Shown: positions 43,589 to 52,279 of the stretch, one piece after another
How positions within the stretch are numbered: position 1 is the first letter of the stretch
How the letters are laid out: every line of letters starts with the position of its first letter
Translations under genes and position numbers: made by a program
The notes under the pieces: model-generated
Seen by the model: only the letters and a program-made list of their open reading frames with translations
Told to the model about the DNA's origin: nothing
Databases searched by the model: none
Assembly (NCBI RefSeq): GCF_041915215.1
Contig: NZ_JAYSBV010000005.1
DNA: 64,000 nucleotides
Source of the DNA: Zoogloea sp021286885
Lineage (GTDB): Bacteria > Pseudomonadota > Gammaproteobacteria > Burkholderiales > Rhodocyclaceae
Direction: 5' to 3' (one strand)

Positions 43589-44440
43589 TTAGCCCAGCAG
43601 CCGTATCCAGTGCCAGCGCAGGTGGTTTTCGATGAAGCTGGCGATGAAGTAGTAGCTGTGGTCGTAGCCCGGGTGGAGCGCGTATTCGATCTCGTGGCCC
43701 CGGGCTGCACAGGCGGCCAGCAGGGTTTCGGGCTGGAGCTGGGTGGCCAGGAAGCTGTCGGCGGCGCCTTGGTCCACCTTGATGGGTGGCAGTTCGGCCC
43801 CGGCGGCGATCAGGGCGCAGCTGTCCCAGGCGGCCCAGGCGCTTGGGTTTTCGCCCAGATAGCGGCCTAGGGCTTTGTGGCCCCAGGGCACTTGGCTGGG
43901 GTGGCAGATGGGGGCAAAGGCCGATACCGAGCGGTAGCGCCCCGGGTTGCGCAGGGCGCACACCAGGGCCCCGTGGCCGCCCATGGAGTGCCCGCTGATG
44001 GCCCGCGCCGTACTCACCGGAAAATGCGCTTCGATCAGGGCTGGGAGTTCGTCCACCACGTAATCGTGCATCCGGTAATGCTGGGCCCAGGGAGCCTGGG
44101 TGGCGTTCAGGTAGAAGCCCGCCCCGTGGCCGAAATCCCAGGCGCCGTCCGGGTCGCCGGGTACGTCGGCACCCCGGGGGCTGGTGTCTGGGGCCACCAG
44201 GGCGATGCCCAGCTCGGCGGCTACCCGCTGGGCGCCGGCCTTCTGCATGAAGTTCTCGTCGGTGCAGGTCAGCCCCGAGAGCCAGTACAACACCGGCACC
44301 GGGCCGTGTTCGGCCTGGGGCGGCAGATACACGGCAAAGCGCATGGGGCAGCGGGTGCTGTGGGCCAGATGCTCGTAGCGCCGGTGCCAGCCGCCAAAGG
44401 CGCGGTTCTCGGAGAGCAGGGTGAGCGGGGTGTCGTCCAT
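43589..44440 (-). CDS. fghA: S-formylglutathione hydrolase
   Basis: This 283-residue alpha/beta-hydrolase of the esterase D group hydrolyses S-formylglutathione to formate and glutathione. The nucleophile is in SGHSMGGHGAL near residue 150, and the catalytic His in HPGYDHSYYFI near 258. YWLSGLTCTDENFMQKAG near 52 is a characteristic FGH segment. It lies 27 bp downstream of the class III alcohol dehydrogenase, completing glutathione-dependent formaldehyde oxidation. Confidence 0.94.
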   Translation of the reverse strand: MDDTPLTLLSENRAFGGWHRRYEHLAHSTRCPMRFAVYLPPQAEHGPVPVLYWLSGLTCTDENFMQKAGAQRVAAELGIALVAPDTSPRGADVPGDPDGAWDFGHGAGFYLNATQAPWAQHYRMHDYVVDELPALIEAHFPVSTARAISGHSMGGHGALVCALRNPGRYRSVSAFAPICHPSQVPWGHKALGRYLGENPSAWAAWDSCALIAAGAELPPIKVDQGAADSFLATQLQPETLLAACAARGHEIEYALHPGYDHSYYFIASFIENHLRWHWIRLLG

Positions 44441-44467
44441 GGGCAGTCCTCGGGGCGGGGCAGGGGC

Positions 44468-45586
44468 TTACAGGTCGTAGTGGATCACGGTGCGGATGCT
44501 CTTGCCTTCGTGCATCAGGTCGAAGGCCTTGTTGATGTCGGCCAGCCCCATGGTGTGGGTGATGAAGGTGTCGAGGGGGATTTCGCCGCGCTGGGCCTTG
44601 TCCACATAGCCGGGCAGCTCGGTACGGCCGCGCACTCCGCCAAAGGCCGAACCGCGCCACACCCGGCCCGTGACCAGCTGGAAGGGGCGGGTGGCGATTT
44701 CTTCGCCTGCACCGGCCACGCCGATGATGATGGATTCGCCCCAGCCCTTGTGGCAGCACTCCAGGGCCGAACGCATCACCTTGGTGTTGCCGATGCATTC
44801 AAACGAGTAATCCACGCCGCCGTCGGTGAGGTCCACGATCACTTCCTGGATGGGGCGGTCGTAGTCGAGGGGGTTGATGCAGTCGGTGGCGCCCAGCTGG
44901 CGGGCGATTTCAAACTTGCCCGGGTTCACGTCCACCGCCACGATGCGGGAGGCCTTGGCCATGACGGCGCCGATCACTGCCGACAGGCCGATCCCGCCCA
45001 GCCCGAAAATGGCCACCGTGGCGCCCGGCTCCACCTTGGCGGTGTTGAGCACCGCGCCGATGCCGGTGGTCACCCCGCAGCCCAGCAGGCAGACCTTTTC
45101 CAGGGGCGCATCCTTGCTGATCTTGGCCACCGAGATTTCGGGCAGTACGGTGTATTCCGAGAAGGTGGAGGTGCCCATGTAGTGATAAATGGGCTGGCCG
45201 TCCTTGCTGAAGCGGGTGGTGCCATCGGGCATCAGGCCCTTGCCCTGGGTGGCGCGAATGGCCTGACACAGGTTGGTCTTGCCCGACAGGCAGAACTTGC
45301 ACTTGCCGCATTCCGGCGTGTAGAGGGGGATCACATGGTCGCCCACCGCCACCGAGGTGACGCCCTCGCCGATGGCTTCCACAATCCCGCCCCCTTCGTG
45401 GCCCAGGATGGTAGGGAAGATGCCTTCCGGGTCGGCCCCGGAGAGGGTGTAGGCGTCGGTATGGCACACGCCGGTGGCCACGATGCGCACCAGCACTTCG
45501 CCAGCCTTGGGCGGGGCCACGTCCACTTCGGTGATTTCGAGGGGGCGCTTGGCGCCCCAGGCAACGGCTGCGCGGGATTTGATCAT
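44468..45586 (-). CDS. frmA: S-(hydroxymethyl)glutathione dehydrogenase (class III alcohol dehydrogenase)
   Basis: This 372-residue zinc enzyme oxidises S-hydroxymethylglutathione (from formaldehyde) and commonly also reduces S-nitrosoglutathione. Catalytic zinc ligands lie in GVCHTDAYTLSG near residue 39 and GHEGGGIVE; structural zinc cysteines are in CGKCKFCLSGKTNLC near 91; the NAD fold has GLGGIGLSAVIGA. The ATG at 45586 is the conserved start (MIKSRAAVAW). A 63-codon upstream extension crosses the intergenic region and is rejected. It diverges from a LysR regulator. Confidence 0.95.
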   Translation of the reverse strand: MIKSRAAVAWGAKRPLEITEVDVAPPKAGEVLVRIVATGVCHTDAYTLSGADPEGIFPTILGHEGGGIVEAIGEGVTSVAVGDHVIPLYTPECGKCKFCLSGKTNLCQAIRATQGKGLMPDGTTRFSKDGQPIYHYMGTSTFSEYTVLPEISVAKISKDAPLEKVCLLGCGVTTGIGAVLNTAKVEPGATVAIFGLGGIGLSAVIGAVMAKASRIVAVDVNPGKFEIARQLGATDCINPLDYDRPIQEVIVDLTDGGVDYSFECIGNTKVMRSALECCHKGWGESIIIGVAGAGEEIATRPFQLVTGRVWRGSAFGGVRGRTELPGYVDKAQRGEIPLDTFITHTMGLADINKAFDLMHEGKSIRTVIHYDL

Positions 45587-45774
45587 GGCGGGAGTCCTTG
45601 GGTTTATTGGGTTTTCTTGGGTTTTGGGGGGCTGGGCGTTTTTAAATGGGCTGCGGGCGGCTGGCCAGCGCAGCCATCCAGGTAAAGCTGTGGCAGCCTG
45701 GGCATCCAGTGTAGTCATCCCCCTCCTGAGTGATAATCCCTGTTTCTGAAATACATTATTGCCGGGTAGAAACA

Positions 45775-46674
45775 ATGGAGCGTTGGCAGGGCTTGGAAGA
45801 ATTTGTGGCGGTGGCCGACTGTGGCGGCTTCAACGGGGCGGCCCGACGCCTGGGGGTATCGGCGTCCCATGTGAGCCGCCAGATCCAGGCCCTGGAGGCC
45901 CGGCTCCAGACCCGCTTATTCCACCGCAGCACCCGCATCGTGCGTCTTACCGAGGCGGGGCAGGCCTTTTTGCACCATTGCCGCCAGTTGCAGGATGGCT
46001 ATGACGAGGCCCTGCGCAGCGTGATGGATCTGGACCAGACCCCCGCCGGGCCCCTGCGCATCACCTGCGCGGTGGTGTATGGGGAGCGCTTTGTGGTGCC
46101 GGTGCTCAATGGGCTGGTGGCTGAGTACCCACGTTTGCAGGTGAGTCTGGATTTGGACAACGCGCCCCGCGATCTGGTGGGCGAGGGCTTCGATCTGGCG
46201 GTGCGCCTGGGGGGGCAGGGGGGCTTTGCCGATGCCCGGCTGGTGGCGAGCCGGCTTGCGCCGCGCCGGCTGTTTTTATGTGCGGCGCCGGCCTATCTGG
46301 CCCGGGCGGGCACCCCGGCCAGCCTTGCGGATCTGGCGGCCCACAACTGCCTGGTGGGCAGCTCGGATCTGTGGGCCTTTGTGCAGGATGGGCGCGAAAC
46401 CAGCGTGCGGGTGCGGGGCAATTGGCGCTGCAACAGCGGTCAGGCGGTGCTGGATGCGGCGCTCCATGGCCTGGGGCTGTGCCAGTTGCCCGATTACTAC
46501 GTCCAGCCCCATCTGCGCTCGGGGGCCCTGGTGGCCCTGCTGCCCGGGCTCCAGGTACAGGATCACGCGGTGTGGGCCCTGTGCCCGCCCCGGCGCCAGC
46601 ATTCGGCCAAGATCCGGCTGGTGATCGAGCGCCTGCGCAGCTACCTCGAGGCGCGCCCTGAGTATCAGACCTGA
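45775..46674 (+). CDS. LysR-family regulator, divergent from frmA
   Basis: This 299-residue LysR regulator has a helix-turn-helix at residues ~5-60 (LEEFVAVADCGGFNGAARRL, then SASHVSRQIQALEARL). A substrate-binding domain of the CrgA/PgrR-like group follows (PAGPLRITCAVVYGERFVVP). It is divergent from frmA with 188 bp between starts, the usual arrangement for control of the neighbour, so formaldehyde-responsive control of frmA-fghA is a reasonable inference. I start at the ATG at 45775; an upstream in-frame GTG/ATT region to 45730 is unlikely. Confidence 0.85.
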   Translation: MERWQGLEEFVAVADCGGFNGAARRLGVSASHVSRQIQALEARLQTRLFHRSTRIVRLTEAGQAFLHHCRQLQDGYDEALRSVMDLDQTPAGPLRITCAVVYGERFVVPVLNGLVAEYPRLQVSLDLDNAPRDLVGEGFDLAVRLGGQGGFADARLVASRLAPRRLFLCAAPAYLARAGTPASLADLAAHNCLVGSSDLWAFVQDGRETSVRVRGNWRCNSGQAVLDAALHGLGLCQLPDYYVQPHLRSGALVALLPGLQVQDHAVWALCPPRRQHSAKIRLVIERLRSYLEARPEYQT

Positions 46675-46697
46675 AGCCCCGGGCCCGATACCTTGCC

Positions 46698-47444
46698 TTA
46701 ACGCAGCCGCTGGGCGAGCAGCCCGACCCATTCATGCACCGCGTACCAGCCCCCGTAGGCGGCGTTCATGTTGGGCAGCTCGGGCAGCAGGCTGTCGCTC
46801 GGCGGGCGCCCGACCAGATAGGCGGTGGGCGCTGGAATAACGGTAAAGCCGGCCTGCTCAAATTCGGCCACGGAGCGGGCCATGTGGGCCGCGTGGGTCA
46901 CGAGCAGGATGCGCCGCACTCCGGCGGGCTGGAGCAGGCGGGCGCTGTAGCGGGCGTTTTCGGCGGTATCCCGGGCCTGATCTTCAACCCAGCGCACGGG
47001 CAGGCGGAAGTCCTGCTCCAGGCTTTGGGCCATCAGCCGGCCTTCGGGAATGCGATTTTCCGGGGCGCCTCCAGTCACCAGAATGGGGAGCCCGGTCTGG
47101 CGCGCCAGGCGGGCCCCATAGCGCAGCCGCTCCAGGGTCAGCCGATTAACGGTTTCGCCCTCAAACTCGGGGGCGTAGCGCCGGGCGCCTCCGCCCAGCA
47201 CCACCACCGCCTGGGCTTGGGCCAGGGCGGGCGCGGTGGGCGGGTCAAAGGCTTCCAGGGGCAGGGTGAGCTGGCGCACCAGGGGCGGGGTAATGAGCAA
47301 GAGCCCGATGAGGGCGCCGGCCCAGGCCAGGCCCCGGCCCAGGCGGGGCGCACGCCTCAGGAGCAGCAGGCCCAGGATCACCAGCAGTACGGGAGAGAGC
47401 GGCGGAAGAATCAGCAGTGAAATCAGTTTTTTGAGCAGAAACAT
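46698..47444 (-). CDS. DUF218/YdcF-ElyC-like membrane-anchored protein
   Basis: This 248-residue protein has two N-terminal hydrophobic segments (ISLLILPPLSPVLLVILGLL and GLAWAGALIGLLLI) followed by a DUF218 domain. AVVVLGGGARRYAPE near residue 85, ILVTGGAPENR near 125 and RILLVTHAAHMARSV near 180 are the conserved nucleotide-like loops. ElyC relatives affect envelope and lipid-carrier metabolism in E. coli; the reaction is unknown. It converges with the LysR gene. The ATG at 47444 gives the membrane start. Confidence 0.85.
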   Translation of the reverse strand: MFLLKKLISLLILPPLSPVLLVILGLLLLRRAPRLGRGLAWAGALIGLLLITPPLVRQLTLPLEAFDPPTAPALAQAQAVVVLGGGARRYAPEFEGETVNRLTLERLRYGARLARQTGLPILVTGGAPENRIPEGRLMAQSLEQDFRLPVRWVEDQARDTAENARYSARLLQPAGVRRILLVTHAAHMARSVAEFEQAGFTVIPAPTAYLVGRPPSDSLLPELPNMNAAYGGWYAVHEWVGLLAQRLR

Positions 47445-47615
47445 GAAAACAGGGGGATAAACAGGGTTTGATGCAGCGATTGAACCACCCCCGGCGCTGG
47501 CTATGATCGGTGTGTCACGCAAGGATGCCGGCGCCCGTGGGGCCTCGGGAGCTTCAGCCTTGCAATTTCAAACCTGCAAATGCTGCACGGCAACTGGTTT
47601 TCGGGGGAAAATGCG

Positions 47616-48140
47616 ATGGAATTGGGAGTGCGCGAAGGTGTGTGGGCCCTGGTGGTGGTGTTGATCCTCTATCTGGGGGTTATTCTGCTGCGTCTGGTCA
47701 TGTCCCGGCAGGGTTTGCTTAAAGCATTGGTGCCGGAGGTGCCCGAGCTGGCCTTGGAAACGCCAACGGCTGGGCCCCTGCCGGTTTCGTCTCCGCCGCC
47801 GGTGGTGGCATCTGCGCCTGTGGCCCCGCCGCCGGTTCAGGCTGCGCCCCAGCCCCAGCCCATGTACGATCTGGAAATCGAGCAACTGCGCCGCGATATG
47901 GGCCAGATGCGCAAGGAGCAGGAGTTCCTGCGCCGGGAGATCACCTTCCTGCGCCAGGAACTGGATGAAATGAGAGCCGATCAACACCGTTTCGATAGTG
48001 GCAAGTCGCCCCAGCATTCCGAGGCCATGGATCTGGCCACCCGGGGTGTGACGGCCTCTGACATCGCCAGTCGATGCGGCATTTCGGTAGCCGAAGCTGA
48101 ATTGGTCTGCGCCTTGGCGCGGGCGGAGGATGATAGATGA
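47616..48140 (+). CDS. DUF2802 protein, membrane-anchored coiled coil
   Basis: This 174-residue protein has one N-terminal membrane helix (GVWALVVVLILYLGVILL), a Pro/Ala-rich linker (~45-85), a coiled-coil stretch (LEIEQLRRDMGQMRKEQEFL, ~90-130), and a C-terminal DUF2802 helix-turn-helix-like end (AMDLATRGVTASDIASRCGI). Family function is unknown; members occur near flagellar or division genes in proteobacteria. The ATG at 47616 follows GGGGGAAA; an upstream in-frame start at 47580 is less supported. It overlaps the SPOR gene by 4 bp. Confidence 0.75.
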   Translation: MELGVREGVWALVVVLILYLGVILLRLVMSRQGLLKALVPEVPELALETPTAGPLPVSSPPPVVASAPVAPPPVQAAPQPQPMYDLEIEQLRRDMGQMRKEQEFLRREITFLRQELDEMRADQHRFDSGKSPQHSEAMDLATRGVTASDIASRCGISVAEAELVCALARAEDDR

Positions 48141-48946
48141 GTCAGGCGCCCCAGGGCCCCGGTAAAAAAACACCGGAGGCCACTCAGGCACGTCGTCAGT
48201 TGTGGGTCCGGGCCCTGGTGGCCTGTGGCCTGATCGGGGTTCTGCTGGGGGGCTTGGCGGTCTTTGACCGCATCTCCCGGCCCCAGGACCCCCCGGATGC
48301 AGATATCCCGACCCGGCCCATTGCACCGGCCCGGGTGCCGGAGCCCCCCAAGGAAACGACCCCTGAGGCGATTCCGGGAAGCTCCGAAGTCAAGGTGCCC
48401 CCGGCAGAAGTAGCGCAAAACCAGAAAGACGCCGAGGGCAAGGCCCCGACCGAGGCGGGCCCGGATGCGCCGGCTTCCAACAAGGCAGGGGCCGCTGCCA
48501 CGCCGCCCGCCTCGGCGGGGGCGGCGAGCAGTGGCACCATCCGCAAGCCCCCGCAAGCCCGGGAGCGGGTGGTGGCGGAGCCCGAGGGCACGGCGCCCAT
48601 CCCGATTGCCCGCTCGGAGGCGGCTGCACCCCGGGGTGAAATCGCCGAAGAAACCCGCCCGGTGGGGCGCAAGGGCCCCCGGCCCGACCCTGAGGCTGAG
48701 GCCCCCCGCAGCAGTGGTGCCAGCTCGGTGCTGACCCGGGGGTTTGGCGTGCATATGGGTATTTTTGCCGACATGCTGCGCGCCGAAGAATTGCGCGAGC
48801 GCCTTGCTCGGGCAGGCATTCCCGCCCGGGTGGAGGTGCGCGTGGTGGTGGGCCCCTATGCCGACCGCCACAGCGCCCAACAAGCCCAAGAGCACTTGAA
48901 GGGCAAGGGCTTCACCCCGGGGCAGGTGATTCCCATCCAGCCTTAG
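48137..48946 (+). CDS. SPOR-domain protein
   Basis: This 269-residue single-pass inner-membrane protein has a short cytoplasmic N-terminus, one membrane helix (ALVACGLIGVLLGGLAVF, ~27-44), a long Pro/Ala/Glu-rich periplasmic linker, and a C-terminal SPOR domain from ~195 (GFGVHMGIFADMLRAEELRE, then RVVVGPYADRHSAQQA). SPOR domains bind denuded septal peptidoglycan, so it probably acts at the division site. It is coupled to the DUF2802 gene by ATGA overlap. A strong hairpin follows. Confidence 0.88.
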   Translation: MSQAPQGPGKKTPEATQARRQLWVRALVACGLIGVLLGGLAVFDRISRPQDPPDADIPTRPIAPARVPEPPKETTPEAIPGSSEVKVPPAEVAQNQKDAEGKAPTEAGPDAPASNKAGAAATPPASAGAASSGTIRKPPQARERVVAEPEGTAPIPIARSEAAAPRGEIAEETRPVGRKGPRPDPEAEAPRSSGASSVLTRGFGVHMGIFADMLRAEELRERLARAGIPARVEVRVVVGPYADRHSAQQAQEHLKGKGFTPGQVIPIQP

Positions 48947-48981
48947 TGCCTGGGTTCTAGTTCTCCTGTGGGCCGTGTCTC

Positions 48982-49027
48982 ATCGGGCCCGCCATCTGCG
49001 ATCTGCAGAGGCGGGCCCGATGCTTTT
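48982..49027 (+). terminator. Terminator after the SPOR gene
   Basis: A perfect 12-bp stem, ATCGGGCCCGCC (48982-48993) with GGCGGGCCCGAT (49010-49021), 16-nt loop, followed by GCTTTT. It lies 35 bp after the stop. The T-run is short but the stem is very strong. Confidence 0.75.
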
Positions 49028-49104
49028 GGTGCTCGGGGCGAGGTGTCTGCGCTGATGCGCCCACCCCTGACGTCCTGAACCCTGGGCCCTGAACCTAAAT
49101 CCGT

Positions 49105-49151
49105 TGACTTCACTAATATCGTAGTGATGTAATTGCTAACATGTTAGTGAG
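49105..49151 (+). promoter_or_regulatory. TRAP operon promoter with 41-bp operator matching hpaG1
   Basis: -35 TTGACT (49105-49110), 18-bp spacer, -10 TGTAAT (49129-49134, five of six to consensus). The overlying 41-bp palindrome, centred at 49131, has outer arms TCACTAATAT (49111-49120) and ATGTTAGTGA (49142-49151). TAGTGAT recurs in the inner half as at 33254. Arm positions and spacing are the same as at 33236-33282, so one regulator probably controls both operons. Confidence 0.8.
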
Positions 49152-49186
49152 GACTGACAGCCATAACAAAAGACAGGAGACAAACC

Positions 49187-50281
49187 ATGCACATCCGTAA
49201 CTCCGCTTCGATTTCTGCTGAATTTTCAAACGCTTCGCTGTTCTGCAAACCCTGGTTTCTGCGCCGGGCCGCAGGCTGTGGGGTGGCCTTGCTGATGGCG
49301 GCCGGGGCCCAGGCCCAGGAAGTCACCCTCAAGATCGCCCACTTTCTGCCCTCGGCGGCACCCACCCAGCAGCGGGTGCTCCAGCCCTGGTGCGACGATC
49401 TTAAAAAGGCCTCCGGCGGGCGCATCAACTGCCAGTTTTTCCCGGCCATGCAACTGGGCGGCACTCCGGCCCAGCTGGCCGATCAGGTCAAGAATGGCGT
49501 GGCGGATGTGGTCTGGACGGGCCCGGGCTACTCGGCGGGCCGCTTCCCGGCCATCGAGGCCTTCGAGCTGCCCTTCATGGTGAAAGACGCCACCAGTTCC
49601 AGCCGCGCCCTGTGGCAGTACTACCAGCAGAACGCCCAGCCCGAATTTGCCGCCTACAAGGTGCTGGCCTTCCATACCGACGGGGGCCAGGCCGTGCATA
49701 CCGCCAAAAAGCCGGTCAAGGGGCTCACCGGCTTTACCGGCCTCAAGCTGCGTACCTCCACCCGGCTGGGGGCCAAGACCCTGGCCGCCCTGGGCGGTGC
49801 GCCGGTCGCGATGCCCCCCGCCCAGGTCACCGAAGCCATCTCCAAGGGCGTGGTGGACGGAGCCCTCGGCGCCTGGGAGCTGGTGTTCCCCACCAAGCTT
49901 TCTGAAGTGACTAAGTTCCACGCCCAGCCCGCCCCCGGCGTGGCCCACCCCACCGCGACCGTGCTTACGGTGCTGATGAACAAGCAGAAATACGATGCGC
50001 TGTCCGCCGACCTGAAGGCCGTGGTGGATAAGTACAGCGGCGAGCCCCTGGTGGAACGCTTCGGCGCGGTGTTTGACGACGAAGCCGCCAAGGCCCGCAA
50101 GAAGGTGGGCGAGATCGGCAACCAGCTCAGCACCTTCAGCGCCACCGAAGTGGCCGCCATGCGCGTCGCCACCGCCAGCGTCGAAGAAGAATGGGCCAAG
50201 CAGGTGGGCGAGAAGGGGCTGGACGGGCGCAAGCTCATCAACGCCGCCCGCCAGCTCACCGGCACCGCCGCCGGCAAATAA
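49187..50281 (+). CDS. TRAP transporter solute-binding protein (DctP family)
   Basis: This 364-residue periplasmic binding protein has a signal peptide (GCGVALLMAAGAQAQ, cleavage near AQA/Q at about residue 44) after an unusually long 25-residue polar n-region. The DctP fold follows: LKIAHFLPSAAPTQQ, then GLKLRTSTRLGAKTLAALGG near residue 182, whose Arg is the usual carboxylate-binding residue. AGGAG precedes the start. The shared operator with hpaG1 suggests the ligand is an aromatic acid such as 4-hydroxyphenylacetate or homoprotocatechuate. That is inference from context. Confidence 0.9.
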   Translation: MHIRNSASISAEFSNASLFCKPWFLRRAAGCGVALLMAAGAQAQEVTLKIAHFLPSAAPTQQRVLQPWCDDLKKASGGRINCQFFPAMQLGGTPAQLADQVKNGVADVVWTGPGYSAGRFPAIEAFELPFMVKDATSSSRALWQYYQQNAQPEFAAYKVLAFHTDGGQAVHTAKKPVKGLTGFTGLKLRTSTRLGAKTLAALGGAPVAMPPAQVTEAISKGVVDGALGAWELVFPTKLSEVTKFHAQPAPGVAHPTATVLTVLMNKQKYDALSADLKAVVDKYSGEPLVERFGAVFDDEAAKARKKVGEIGNQLSTFSATEVAAMRVATASVEEEWAKQVGEKGLDGRKLINAARQLTGTAAGK

Positions 50282-50308
50282 AGCCCCCGATCTGCCAGGA
50301 GTTTCATC

Positions 50309-50848
50309 ATGCATGATCCCATGGGCTTGCCCCATACCCCCCAAGAGCACGACCGGGTGGAGCACTACCTGATCCTCACCGGCAAGGCCATGGCCGTTTC
50401 CGGTGGCGTGCTGTTCGTGGCGCTGATCCTCATGTCGCTGGTGTCCATCGTCGGGCGCAAGCTCGGCTTTGGCTCGGTGAATGGCGACATCGAACTGATG
50501 CAGGCCGGCACCGCCGTGGCGGCCACCGCCTTTTTGCCCTACTGCACCCTGCTGGGCGAGCACATCAAGGTGGATTTTTTCACCGAGAACATGCGCGCCA
50601 GCCTCAAGCGCCCCATCGACGGGGTGAGTGAGCTGCTCCTTGCCGCTGTGGCCGCTACCCTGGCCTGGCGCACTGTGCTGGCCGCCATTGCGGCCCGGGA
50701 GTCGGAAGAAGTCACCACCCTGGTGTCTTTGCCGGTGTGGATTCCCACCGCCCTGCTGGTGCCCGGGCTGGTGCTGATGGGCATCTGCGCCCTCTACCGG
50801 GCCTACGCCTCGTTTTTGTCCAGTCGTACACTTCCGGGAGCCCGTTAA
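50309..50848 (+). CDS. TRAP transporter small permease (DctQ family)
   Basis: This 179-residue protein has four predicted membrane helices, starting with GKAMAVSGGVLFVALILMSL, and contains MQAGTAVAATAFLPYCTLLG followed by HIKVDF. This is the DctQ pattern (E/QHIKVD after helix 2). It forms the membrane part with DctM. Its stop overlaps the dctM start by one base (TAATG), so translation is coupled. Confidence 0.9.
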   Translation: MHDPMGLPHTPQEHDRVEHYLILTGKAMAVSGGVLFVALILMSLVSIVGRKLGFGSVNGDIELMQAGTAVAATAFLPYCTLLGEHIKVDFFTENMRASLKRPIDGVSELLLAAVAATLAWRTVLAAIAARESEEVTTLVSLPVWIPTALLVPGLVLMGICALYRAYASFLSSRTLPGAR

Positions 50849-52176
50849 TGAGCGGAACCACCATCGGCCTGATCGGCTTTTGCTGCCTGCTCGCCATGCT
50901 GGCGATTCGGGTGCACATCTCCATCGCCATGTTTATCACCGGCGCGGGGGTTTATCTGGTCATCAACCACGGCGAAAGTGCCGGCTTGTTGTACACCCTC
51001 AACAACCTGGTGTATGCGCGGGTGTCCAACTATGACCTGGCAGTCATCCCGCTGTTTATTCTGATGGGCCAGTTTGCCACCCATGGCGGCTTGTCCAAGG
51101 CCCTGTTCCGGGCGGCGGGCACCCTCATCGGCCATTGGCGCGGCGGGCTCGCCATGGCGGCCACGGCGGCCTGCGCCGCGTTTGGGGCCATCTGCGGCTC
51201 ATCCCTCGCCACTGCCGCCACCATGGGCCAGGTGGCCCTGCCGGAGCTGCGCAGCCATGGCTATTCGGGGCGCCTCGCCACCGCCACCCTGGCCGCCAGC
51301 GGTACCCTGGGCATCCTGATTCCGCCCTCGGTGCCCCTGGTGATCTACGCAGTGCTGACCCAGGAATCCATCGGCAAGTTGTTTGTGGCCGCCGTGGTGC
51401 CCGGCATCATCGCGGCCCTGGGCTACCTGCTGGTGATCGGTCTCATCGTGCGTCAGGATGCCAAGGCCGGCCCCGCCGCCGAGAAGGTGCCCTTTGCCGA
51501 GATGATCCGCGCCCAGGTGCGCATCATCCCGGTGCTGATGGTCTTTTTGGTGGTGATCGTGGGCATCTACGACGGCTGGGCCAACCCCACCGAAGCCGCC
51601 TCGATTGGCGCCGCCGCCTGCGGGGTGATCGCGCTGCTTTCCGGCGGGCTGCGCCTGCGCGGTTTTCTGGACAGCATCTACGGCACCGCCCACGCCACCG
51701 GCATGATCTTCATGGTGCTGATCGGCGCCGACCTGCTCAACTCCAGCCTCGCCCTTTCCCAGATGCCCACCGAGCTGGCCGCCTGGGTGCGGGACAGCGG
51801 CCTGCCGCCGCTCCTGGTGCTGGCTTCGATCCTGCTCATCTACATCCTGCTCGGCTGCGTGATGGACTCCCTGGCCATGATCCTGCTCACCATCCCCATT
51901 TTTTACCCCATGGTGATGGGCCTGGATTTCTTCGGGATGAGCGTTGAAGACAAGTCGGTCTGGTTCGGCATCCTGGCCCTGATGGTGGTGGAGATTGGCC
52001 TGGTGCACCCGCCCGTGGGCATGAACCTCTACGTGATCAACAAGCTCGCCAAGGATGTCCCCATGAAAGACACCGCCTTCGGGGTGATGCCCTTCCTGGC
52101 CTCCGACTTCCTGCGCATCGTTGGCCTCGTGTTCTTCCCCGGCCTGTGTCTGGGGCTGGTGCACGTGCTGGGCTGA
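50848..52176 (+). CDS. TRAP transporter large permease (DctM family)
   Basis: This 442-residue permease has about twelve hydrophobic segments and forms the Na+-coupled transport channel. DctM motifs include YDLAVIPLFILMGQFATHGG near residue 55, AFGAICGSSLATAATMGQVA near 115, and GTLGILIPPSVPLVIYAVLT near 155. The frame is open 37 codons upstream within dctQ, but the ATG at 50848 is the natural coupled start. Last gene of the three-gene TRAP operon. Confidence 0.93.
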   Translation: MSGTTIGLIGFCCLLAMLAIRVHISIAMFITGAGVYLVINHGESAGLLYTLNNLVYARVSNYDLAVIPLFILMGQFATHGGLSKALFRAAGTLIGHWRGGLAMAATAACAAFGAICGSSLATAATMGQVALPELRSHGYSGRLATATLAASGTLGILIPPSVPLVIYAVLTQESIGKLFVAAVVPGIIAALGYLLVIGLIVRQDAKAGPAAEKVPFAEMIRAQVRIIPVLMVFLVVIVGIYDGWANPTEAASIGAAACGVIALLSGGLRLRGFLDSIYGTAHATGMIFMVLIGADLLNSSLALSQMPTELAAWVRDSGLPPLLVLASILLIYILLGCVMDSLAMILLTIPIFYPMVMGLDFFGMSVEDKSVWFGILALMVVEIGLVHPPVGMNLYVINKLAKDVPMKDTAFGVMPFLASDFLRIVGLVFFPGLCLGLVHVLG

Positions 52177-52226
52177 AGATTGCCCCCGGCCCTGGGCAAA
52201 CGCCCCTCGCAGGTCTTACCATCAAA

Positions 52227-52257
52227 CCCCCACGGTCGCACCCGGCGCCCGTGGGGG
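52227..52257. terminator. Hairpin between dctM and AraC gene, possible terminator
   Basis: CCCCCACGG (52227-52235) pairs with CCGTGGGGG (52249-52257) around a 13-nt loop, 50 bp after the dctM stop. It lacks a T-run, so termination is uncertain; it also sits just upstream of the AraC start. Confidence 0.4.
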
Positions 52258-52279
52258 CGCGGTCTTGAAAGGATGAAAC

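Noticed and set aside
43877..45685. 602-codon plus-strand open frame opposite fghA and frmA
   Set aside because: Both minus-strand genes have complete catalytic motifs. The plus frame has shadow composition (Gly/His/Ala-rich) and no recognisable domain.
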